In this document: positions 55,970 to 64,000 of the stretch, piece by piece
Numbering within the stretch: the stretch's first letter is position 1
Layout: each line of letters starts with the position of its first letter
From: Saccharina japonica
Taxonomy: Eukaryota > Sar > Phaeophyceae > Laminariales > Laminariaceae
Assembly (NCBI GenBank): GCA_008828725.1
Contig: MEHQ01001308.1
Span: 266,295-330,294 of the forward strand
Length of the DNA: 64,000 nt
Reading direction: 5' to 3'
Notes under the pieces: model-generated
Told to the model about the DNA's origin: nothing
The model's database searches: none
The model's input: only the letters and a program-made list of their open reading frames with translations
Made by a program: the position numbers and the translations under genes

Positions 55970-58900
55970 GTGAGAGATGATTGCTGCTGTCCGATCGGCT
56001 GAAAGTTGATCGTGGTAACTTGTGTGCGCTGTGATTTTTTGTGTACTACGAACACAGCAAACAGCAGTAAGTGCTTGCTGTAATGTACATATACCAGGTA
56101 CATGCGAATTGGAAGTGTCGGACTCTATCTACGAGTACTCGTCAGAGGTTGCATTTGATCGGTTTGACTGCTTGAATTGGAACGAGATTATTCGGCTTCA
56201 GTCGTGGTCGTTCGTTCCATTCCAAGCTGTTTTCTGTTTTTTGGGGTTTGTTTCCGATTAGGATTCTGAGAGACCGACCCTGAACAGGCTGAACATAGCG
56301 TAACCACTGATTTTTGCGGCGGGACCGTTCCGGTTGACTCTAGGACAGGGGTACTGTCATGAGAGCAGCGAGTGCTCTTGGCACAGAGGTCAGCTTCACA
56401 CGCAAACACACTGCAAGGCATGCCCAACGCGGCCTTCGTGATACCCATACTTTCCAGCAGGCCTTGCTGTTAGTTGCCCCCGACGTACTGCTGTTGTGTT
56501 GACCTGGAAGTGGCAAAAGCCTTTCTGGAACTCCGGTGTCAACGGCCAACTATTGTGTGCTGCCTGTAACGCGTGCTACGATAGAGGTACGTAACACTTT
56601 TCGGCTGAAACCTTTGCTGAATGATCGGGCTCCTTAACCCAAAATCCTGTAGTATTAGCATTTCGTCCGGCAGGATATTTCTGGGAATTTTCCAGGTCAC
56701 TACTAGCGTGGTCGGGTTTGGGGTTAGGGTTAGGGTTATAAGGGTTCTACGCCCGTACATTGATCCAAGATGTTACCGGACGATTTGTCAATAGTCCTCC
56801 CAAAAATCGTCGGTCTTTCAGTCTTGCGTTGTAATATTTTTCGTTGTATGCCTTACGAGGCCATGGGATTGATCATCGGGCAGCGCTTTTATTTTTCTCC
56901 AAAAACGATTTTTTTGGGGTGAGGTATAGAGCTCCTCAAGTGATAAGTGACCACCCTTATAAGGAAAAAAAAATAGTTATCCTCTACCGTAGCATGCGTC
57001 CTGTCGTGTATAGGCGACCGGTGTGTCCGCGCTGCACCTTGACCCCGTTTCGCTTCGGGGTTGCATTTGGCTCGGCGCCACCCCGATACCCCTCTCTGCC
57101 GCGGAACGAGTGTCCACGCGACTAACCTCATGATAAACTGCATGGTGTAACTCTCGTCAGAGATATTCGCCCCTCGCATGTGTGCCTGTAGATGGACAGC
57201 AGTCGCCTTCGCGTCGGATTAAAAAGGCGGGGCCGCGCTCGCCCGTCGAGGTTACGGTCAGGAAACGGTGTTCTTGCGACAGCCCTCAGTCTATGGCTAT
57301 CTGCCGCTTGGTGGCACTTCCACAAACCTCTAACCGCGCAAATGTCCGGGCGCTCGTGGTCTCGCTGTAGTACTGTAGTGTCGCCTCTCGCGTCTGCGTC
57401 TGCCGATCGCCACATCTTTTACCGAAATGGTCTCTCGCCGTCCTGATGCAATATCGCCTCTCGCGGCTGCCGATGGCAACGTCTTACCCCCCCCCATCCC
57501 GCGATTATATCTAAGCAATTTTCTTCTCTCATCTCAGTGCGGCTGCACACAAAGCCAGGGATACTTCGTTACCCTAGTGGACACGAGTCCTAAATATTAG
57601 GTAGGGCACGCCATGAGAGCTCTAGATTGGAGTGCTTCTCGTACCGCAATGCACGAGGCCTCGTCGAAAAGCACCTGATTCGCGCTGTTCTTCGGGAGTT
57701 GGAGGCGGCGGACGACCACTGTCTGCTGACTGCATGAATGCCTCTCGCTTATTTTTTTTTATTGTTTTTCCCCGCCGTGTGGCCAAAAGGTGTTCGGAAC
57801 GTCAACCGGATCCATCCTGATAACGGACTACCACGGAAACGAAACTCGGCGCCTGCAGCCGCACACCATGGCTGTCACCGATCTCAGCCTGGACATCAGG
57901 GGCGACTTTTTAGCCAGGCAAGGCATTAGCTCTGCGTGGGACAGGGAGGGGAGGTGGCGGTGGTCGTGGTGTGGTCTTGGGGCTTCGCGTTCCTTGACTC
58001 GTTCCCTACGCGCGAGAGGAATTTTGAGTGCCCTCATGGGTTCTATTAGGACCAGATATTGTTAGTAAAAATAGGGAAATATATAGGTTTTTGTATGTAC
58101 CATAGGCCCTATTTATTATGGTCCCCTCGAAATAGGACGCGAAAAAGACCGTTGTCAGTGTTCGCTGGCGGGCACATTGGTGGTGTCCCAGTGTCCGAAG
58201 CTTGCTATCTTACTCTTAATACAGTAACGTTGCTGATACACCGACACGTAAAAGTTGACTTTAGGACGGAATTGGACCCGTCCACAATAGCGGCCTCTAA
58301 GCTTTCCGGCTTTTAAAAAATAATCAAAGCTGCCTGCACACTTTTGTCTGTTTATGTCTATACCCATTAATACCAAGCAGGTACCAGTTACCATGGTATG
58401 TGTTACGGGGAACCATGCCAGTAGTACTCAGAACCCAATGTTGGTGTGTAACCCTGTCACTATTAATAGTGTACTGCCCAGAAACCTAACTCTGACTCTA
58501 ATTCCAACTGTTTTGTCCCCACAGGGGGAGTGCACTCCTAAACGTACATTAAGGGGTTAAGCTCACCACACTTTCCACATATGATTTTTTTTTCACTTTT
58601 GTTCCCTTGGTTGCATCAGCTGCTCGGAGGATGGCACCGTCGTCGTGACCGGGCTGCAGCCGACAGCCGGAGGGGAGCAGCCCCCGCCAGAGGTGTACAC
58701 CTACGGAGCGAAGTGGCCCATGCTGGCCGTCAGATTGGACCCTCTCTACGCCAGAAGGTGAGCAAACTCAATAGTATTTGTCATTTCTACAAAATTGTGC
58801 TACTGACCGATGCCCTACGAGTATATGTTGCAGAATTTTTGAGGGTTAAACGCGACGGGGTGAAGGCGAGTGAGGTAGTTGGTTTCGGTTTCGGGCGGCG

Positions 58901-61900
58901 AGCAGCGCGGCGGCGGCGGCGGCGGCAGCGGCGGCGGCGTGCGGAGGACGACGGGTCTGCGAGGGAGGAAACAGCAGGGGTTAACCTTCAGCCACTTGGT
59001 GGTGGTGGTGGTGGTGGTGCAAGTTTTAACTTGAAACGCTGCTGGGTCGTCTACGCATTTGATGTGTGAGGGCCTTTTCGGGTGCAAGGGGCGCGACCTA
59101 TCTGTCGTTCATATACCAGCATCTCTTGCCGAAGAGTTGAGAGGGGAAACAAACATAAATTAGTGCGTGTGGCTTTCTCTCTGAGGCGGGACATGGCGCG
59201 CGATGAGAGCAACCCAGGTACGTAGGGGTGCGCGGGGAAGACCGAAGGAAACCCGCAGTCCGCTCCCAACCGGTCCGCAAGACAAGTGAATGGAAGTTTG
59301 TAGCGGCCCGGTGCAGTAGAAGCAAACAAAACAAAATCGAAGCAAGTCAAGTCAGTGTCCCCGGAAAAAAAAAACACAAAATAACTTACTCGTTAAAAAT
59401 GCCCCAATATAGTTACGTTGACCTTCACCGACAGTAAATACCAGTTTTTTTTTCCTTTTTTTCTGTAGCCGTGTGTCCTGCGATGCGCTGCAGTGATGCG
59501 AAAATGTTGTCAACGCCGCACCGGCGTGGTGTGTGATGCCCGTCGTTTGCTTGCCTGCATGCGCAGGAAGGAGAAGACCTTCGTTGCGGGCGGTGCGGCG
59601 GGAAAGCTCCTCCTGAACAAGAAAGGCTGGCTGGGGCATGACGAGATCGTGCTTTACAAGGGAGAGGGGCCGGTCTCCGCCATCGCCTGGAGGTGGGTAT
59701 AGAGCACCCGCGTACAGTAGCGTCTGAGTAGCGTCTGAGTAGCGTCCGAGTAGCGTCCGAGTAGCGTCCGAGTAGTGAACGGGTAGCGTCCGAGTAGCGT
59801 CCGAGTAGCGTCCGAGTAACGCCCGAGTAGCGTCCGAGTAGCGGTTGAGTAGCGGTTGAGTAGTGTCCGAGTAGCGCCCGAGTAGCGTCCCGAGTAGCAT
59901 CCGAGTAGCGCCCGAGCAGCGTCCGAGCAGCGTCCGAGCAGTGTCCGAGTAGCGTCCGAGTAGCGTTCGAGTAGCGTCCGAGTAGCGTCCGAGTAGCATC
60001 CGAGTAGCGCCCGAGCAGCGTCCGGGTAGCATCCGAGTAGCGTCCGAGTAGTATCCGAGTAGCGTCCGAGTAGCGTCCGGGTAGCATCCGAGTAGCGTCC
60101 GAGTAGCGTCCGAGTAGCGCCCGAGAAGCGTCCGCATACGACTGGGTGAGAGTCCCCGGCTAATCCAAGCAGAGGGGCCTCATTAATCCCAATCCCAAAC
60201 TATATACTGATACGAGTTGAAGCGACGAAGGAATTCTACTGCAGTAAAATATAAATCGGATCAAAAATATATATTACTCGTGTATGGCGTGTGAGGACAG
60301 GTGGTGGCACGCATTGTTTCTTTATGTTCGGTGGGTCGAGGCCGTTTAGTAGTCGGCCGGGTGGGACAAGGACGGCATAGCGCGAGCGCTACGCCTTGCA
60401 GCGGAGAAGCGACTGCATCAGGCTGCTGCTGCTACTGCTGCTGCTGCTGCACAAAAGTACACGCGACCTCTCGGCGGAAAGCCACGCGCGGGAGAGAGAG
60501 CAAGCGGGCGAGAAAGAAGGATAGGGAGAGCGGAGAGCGATTAGTTGTTCGCCTGGACCCCTGCGCCATCTTAGGACCCCAGGCTTTTTGTTGAGTGTAG
60601 TTTTTGTTTAGTGCTGCAGCTCTCCCTTGATTTTTGAACGGGGTGTTAGCAAGCATGCATTGTTTGGTTGCTTTGTCTCCTTCCGCTCTGCTTTCTTTGA
60701 ACTGGTGGCCCTTGCTACTTATGTTACAATTGTTTTTGAGGCCGATCGCTCTCTTTGCTGACTGTTTTGTAGTGTGATGTTGTTTTGACTGCTGTGCTTC
60801 GATAGCGCGCCATGCATATTTATCGAACCACCATGGCTACCATAGTCACTCGCTTGCTTGCTGTCGTGCTTCTGACACGCTCTCCGGTACCCGGCATCCG
60901 TGGATGGCTTCCCAGTACGCTAGTGCTGACGGCACCACGACTTATATTCGGGGGCCCGAGCGTTTTTTTAAGTTCTTCTTTTTTTCTGTTATTTTGTGCT
61001 GTGCTTGCTGTGCTCTTGCTGTGTTTGCTTTGCTTCGCGTGCTTCGCATGCTTTGCCTGATTTGCTTGCTTTAGTTGCTGTGCTTGTTGTAATTGCTTCT
61101 CTCTTTTTTTGCTGTGCTTGTTGTGCCTGCTTTGCCTGCTGTGCTTGCTTTCCTTGTTTTCCTTGCTTTGCTTGCTGTGCTCGCTCGCCGTACTGGATGT
61201 GTTTTTTTTTTTCTCTCCCTGCTTTTCTTTGTTCTCCTCGCTTTCCTTGCTGTTACTGACATATGTACGATACACTATTGTTTTTGCTGTGCCTGCTGTG
61301 CTTTCTGTACAACCGAAGGGGGCCTCTGTTGGCCTGGGCATCAGAAGGTGGACTCAAGATCATGGACGTCGATAAAGGGAAGGCGGGAGAGCGTATCAGC
61401 TACGTTGACAAGTGAGAAGACGCGGCGTTCCATATGCCGCAAGAGGCCCTGTGCCATTAACCCTCATTATCTCTGCTCGGTACCACGAGGAACACGTTTT
61501 TGTTTAATGTATAGCATCGCCGGGCAGGAACGAACTATTGCGGGGGGCCATAGGTAGGTACAGACAAAAACCGCTATATTTTACTATTTTTACTAGCAAT
61601 ATTTGGTCCTATTTACTGTGGTCCCCCGTAATAAACGGCCCACACATGTTACCCCCCCCTCCCCTCCCCCTTCCCCTCCGACACGTTGCAGCAGGTCGAC
61701 TAACAACAAGGCCGCGGTAAAGTACCGAACAGTAGTGCGCGATGCCACAAACAGATTAAACTTGAAGTATGTTTTTTCATCCGGCTAACCGCGCGAGCTG
61801 ATGCCACTTCATTACTAGGCACCATTAGTCTTCGCGGCCCCGCCTCCACCATTCGAAGGCTCTTGTGATCGAGCTATCGCGCCTGCTTAGCTTCCTCTCG

Positions 61901-62515
61901 ACCCCAGTGCCTTCGGTACCGCATAGGTCCCTGTTTTAGCTGTGCATACAATCATAATACTACTTCGCATCGTAAGCTAAAGCTATGAATACGTGTATTT
62001 TCCGATGCGTCCGCGAAATTTCTTTAGGTTGTCGTGCGCTCACACAAATGCTCGTTATGGCCGATGCTTAAATGTGTTTCATTCATACGAAGTGTATACT
62101 ACCATTAGAGACATGCGTGTAAGGTGTATGTAGCATGCGTGTTTTTGTTTGTTTTAGTCGACTTTTTTCCATAGAGCGTCATGGAAAATAGTTATTTCAT
62201 CGTCCCGCTATGATCTGGATTCGGACTTTGCTATATGCACGGTACACCGCTGCACGCGCCGCATGTACTCCGTCAAGTCTGGCGGTATATACCCGCACCC
62301 ACCCACCCGCCCATATGCTGTCGAAACTCGACCCAACCCCAACCTAACCCAACCTAGCCCAACCCAACCCAACCCAACCCAACCCAACCCAACCCAACCC
62401 AACCCAACCCAACCCGCGTCCCTGCTGCCCCCAACCCCCTCTGTTCAGGCCTCGATCTCTGATAGACTTCAAGGAGCACGCGTGCCGATGCCACCTTCTG
62501 TGGGAAACCCCGACG
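55703..62515 (+). CDS. VPS41: VPS41, HOPS complex subunit (first six exons; continues off the window)
   Basis: VPS41 is the effector subunit of the HOPS tether, which acts with Rab7-type GTPases in fusion at the vacuole or lysosome. Six exons (55,703-55,969; 57,790-57,917; 58,620-58,757; 59,567-59,692; 61,319-61,411; 62,449-62,515) join in phase to 273 codons of a protein usually of about 850 residues, so only the front of the N-terminal WD40-type propeller is here. Signatures in order: LKYQRMG at 50-56 after a Gln-rich leader; MAVHDSHLVFGTSTGSILIT; DLSLDIRGDFLASCSEDGTV; FVAGGAAGKLLL; GEGPVSAIAWRG; PLLAWASEGGLKIMDVDKG; and PRSLIDF with HLLWE. The spacing matches animal and plant VPS41. The clathrin-repeat and RING parts must lie beyond 64,000. 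Confidence 0.9.
55970..57789 (+). other. VPS41 intron 1
   Basis: This 1.8-kb intron includes ggggttagggttagggttag (about 56,710-56,729), a telomere-type run, and a segment at 56,890-57,020 (gaggtatagagctcctcaag, tagcatgcgtcctg) repeated at 63,815-63,955. No other gene is seen. Confidence 0.7.
57790..57917 (+). CDS. VPS41: VPS41 exon 2, with a GC donor
   Basis: 42 codons plus two bases. The acceptor is gccaaaag|gtgttc. The best end is ttagccag|gcaagg, a GC donor with otherwise good consensus, because it gives FLA-S-CSEDG exactly as in the family. The alternative GT donor at tctgc|gtggga would insert six residues. Confidence 0.8.
58040..58130 (+). repeat. dispersed repeat in VPS41 intron 2
   Basis: taggaccagatattgttagt, a-aaatagg and gtttttgtatgtacc match, in reverse, about 61,548-61,635 in intron 5; so an inverted pair of about 80 bp spans 3.5 kb of the gene. 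Confidence 0.7.
58620..58757 (+). CDS. VPS41: VPS41 exon 3
   Basis: Acceptor ttgcatcag; donor cagaag|gtgagc. It encodes CSEDGTVVVTGLQP and AKWPMLAVRLDPLYAR; a Gly/Pro-rich insert between them is longer than in animals. Confidence 0.85.
59567..59692 (+). CDS. VPS41: VPS41 exon 4
   Basis: Acceptor catgcgcag; donor ctggag|gtgggt. It encodes KEKTFVAGGAAGKLLLNKKG and GEGPVSAIAW. Confidence 0.85.
59707..60135. repeat. 11-bp minisatellite (agtagcgtccg) in VPS41 intron 4
   Basis: About 38 units of agtagcgtccg follow each other, starting about 20 bases after the exon 4 donor, with variants (agtagcgcccg, agcagcgtccg, agtagcatccg) and one base-long slips. The long minus frames with RYSDATRTLLG units are products of this repeat. 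Confidence 0.95.
60970..61260. repeat. degenerate TTGCT/GTGCT-type repeat in VPS41 intron 4
   Basis: Variants of tgctttgcttgc, tgctgtgcttgc and ttccttgc run for almost 300 bp and end about 60 bases before exon 5, forming a long pyrimidine-rich stretch. Confidence 0.75.
61319..61411 (+). CDS. VPS41: VPS41 exon 5
   Basis: Acceptor caaccgaag; donor gacaa|gtgaga. It completes W-R-G and encodes PLLAWASEGGLKIMDVDKG, matching the family's IAWAN--GVKIFD segment. Confidence 0.85.
62336..62415. repeat. AACCC array before VPS41 exon 6
   Basis: About 15 aaccc units, the first ones degenerate, end 34 bases before the exon 6 acceptor. Confidence 0.95.
62449..62515 (+). CDS. VPS41: VPS41 exon 6
   Basis: Acceptor cctctgttcag; donor cgacg|gtcagt. 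It encodes PRSLIDFKEHACRCHLLWET; the PR near the start and LLW near the end fit plant-type VPS41. It is less certain than exons 1-5 and the next exon was not found before the window's end. Confidence 0.65.
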
Positions 62516-62699
62516 GTCAGTTTAAAGAGGTCCTAGCAAGGACTTCTTGTGTGTTGTTTGTTTTGTGGGGTACGTAGTACATACAACCATGCTTTGTGAC
62601 GAGGGGGACAGCGCTGTTTGTTGCGAAAAGGAAGAAGAAAAGGAAACAATCTGCCCACAAAAAGAGTTTAAAAAACAGTATGCGTATTGAACGGATCAC

Positions 62700-63140
62700 G
62701 GTCCATCTAGATCATGACCCATAGATCATGTGGATTCTAGATCATGATCCATAGGTCATGTGGATTCTAGATCATGACCTAGATCATGTGGAATCTAGAG
62801 CATGATCTACAGTTGATCATGTGGGTTCTATATCATGATCTAGATCATGTAGATTCTTGATAATGTTGATGCTAGATCATGATCTAGATTATGTGGATTT
62901 TCCTGTAGATCATGATCTAGGTCATGATCTAGATCACGTGGATTTTAGATCATGATCTATGATCATGATCTGAGTAGATTGTGTAGATCCTATCCTGCCG
63001 TTGTGATATGTTGTTTTGCAGATCTAGGAAACATGGTGCTATGTAGATCACGCAGATTATGCATGCGGCTCCCACCCGGAAATATGTGTACCTGTCTCTC
63101 AAACGATCTAGATCATGAGATGGGGATCGATGATCTATCT
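62700..63140. repeat. GATC-rich element downstream of VPS41 exon 6
   Basis: Repeated tagatcatg-tctagatcatg units, then a reversed, diverged core (tcctgccgttgtgatatgtt, gcggctcccacccgga). It belongs to the family seen in and before the translocator gene. Confidence 0.8.
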
Positions 63141-64000
63141 GTACGATCTGTGAGGCCTTTTTCCCTGCTGCAAAAAGTATTTCACACTGATTCCACGTGG
63201 TTTGTCCCCAAAATATTAATAGTAACTTGGGGGCGCAGTTACAGCAGTAGTACAACTGAAGAGGTTTAAGCTTAGGTAGTGTCTACGAGTAGTTGCGCAT
63301 GCCGGCTTTTGGTCGAGTTGGTGGCGCGTGCTATGCTACGGTATGAGGTACCAAACTGTCCCGAGATACGATATAAGAACCGTTTTTATTGGATATTGAT
63401 GTGTAAAATGTGCTTATAGTTAGGGACAGAGAGGTAGCACTTTTTGGCTGTTTTTTTTTCTGAATGACAGCGCTCCTTAACCCATTCAGAACTGAAAAAA
63501 ATGTCCCGACACTAATTCCAAGTAGTTTATCCCCAAAGTTGTGGGTCCAGTTCTTAACCCTTATAGGACTGGAGTCCCGTTTTTGGGACAAATCACTTAG
63601 AATTAGAGTGGTTTGTCCCCAAAACGGATCTGCAGTTCTAAAAGGGTTAAGGGGTTAAGCCAAAATCGGTCGGAAAACCATTCTTGTGCTGCAGAACGTT
63701 TCATTTTTTTTAACACTTCAGGCCGTGGGGATTTGTTCATCGGGTATGTATATATATGTAGCACTTTTTATCTTTTTATTTGTTTTTCCTCCACAAAGTC
63801 ATTTGTTTTTGGTGGAGGTATCATAAGAGCTCCTGAAGTGACCACCACCACCCCCCTCAGAAGGCACAACCTTATTAACATGGTGCACCTCTATTATGGT
63901 AGCATGCGTCTGGTGGCGACGTGCCTTTTGTTGTCCGTGTATAAGGGTGTGCCCCTCTAGGGGAAGTGTAAGTGTCAGTGTCACCGCCCCCCCCCCCCCC
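63141..64000. other. end of window, probably VPS41 intron 6
   Basis: Contains inverted pieces of a ggtttgtccccaaaa / ttttgggacaaat repeat (63,450-63,660), the second copy of the segment at 56.9 kb, and C-runs at the very end. No further exon could be placed with confidence. Confidence 0.5.

Noticed and set aside
57918-57936. GT donor at about 57,936 for VPS41 exon 2
   Set aside because: It keeps phase but inserts RQGISS before the conserved CSEDG; the GC donor gives an ungapped match.
59707-60135. CRISPR-like array
   Set aside because: Units are contiguous 11-mers without spacers, in a eukaryotic intron.
59352-60137. Two long minus-strand frames with RYSDATRTLLG repeats
   Set aside because: They come entirely from the 11-bp minisatellite in VPS41 intron 4.
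60820-61557. Frames with Lys/His/Ser or Cys/Leu repeats around 61 kb
   Set aside because: Produced by the degenerate TTGCT-type repeat; only 61,319-61,411 is a real exon.
63721-63742. Next VPS41 exon starting after aacacttcag at 63,720
   Set aside because: The short reading AVGICSS does not match the expected IGW-type segment well enough to call.

Overview
This is nuclear DNA of a eukaryote: three intron-rich genes sit in a large excess of repeats. Introns have GT-AG (once GC-AG) ends, genes lie on both strands, and there are no bacterial-style operons. One gene belongs to the plastid triose-phosphate/phosphate translocator family, so the organism is probably photosynthetic or has a plastid. 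Abundant CTG/CAG repeats, very long introns and roughly balanced base composition would suit a stramenopile alga such as a brown alga, but this is an inference and no marker here proves it.

The left part (1 to about 36,900) holds no gene I can recognise. It contains a 216-bp satellite (about 1.8-4.8 kb, interrupted by a 0.9-kb insertion), a 268-bp duplication, many small dispersed repeats, two TA-flanked inverted-repeat elements (18,993-20,701 and 34,236-35,635), a short MITE at 35,892-36,064, several degenerate minisatellites, long CTG runs and a few weak coding remnants. The right part (36,924 to the end) holds three genes: a plastid phosphate-translocator-family gene (+, four exons seen, 5' end missing), CCDC43 (-, six exons, complete, 240 codons without stop) and VPS41 (+, first six exons, 273 codons, running off the right edge).

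The translocator and CCDC43 genes converge with about 3 kb between stop codons. CCDC43 and VPS41 diverge, with 663 bp between start codons, so they probably share a promoter region. VPS41 is a HOPS tethering subunit of endosome-vacuole traffic; CCDC43 is a conserved coiled-coil protein of poorly known role; the translocator would act at a plastid envelope. I see no common pathway. All three genes were rebuilt by joining exons whose phases match and whose products align end to end with family members as I remember them; no search was run.

The introns are unusual: they carry a 1.57-kb near-palindrome resembling a Mutator-like element, long GATC-rich repeats, an 11-bp minisatellite, 23 CTG units, and AACCC or poly-C tracts just upstream of 3' splice sites. 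A near-palindromic 9-mer, TACCTGGTA, occurs 19 times in the window, far above chance.
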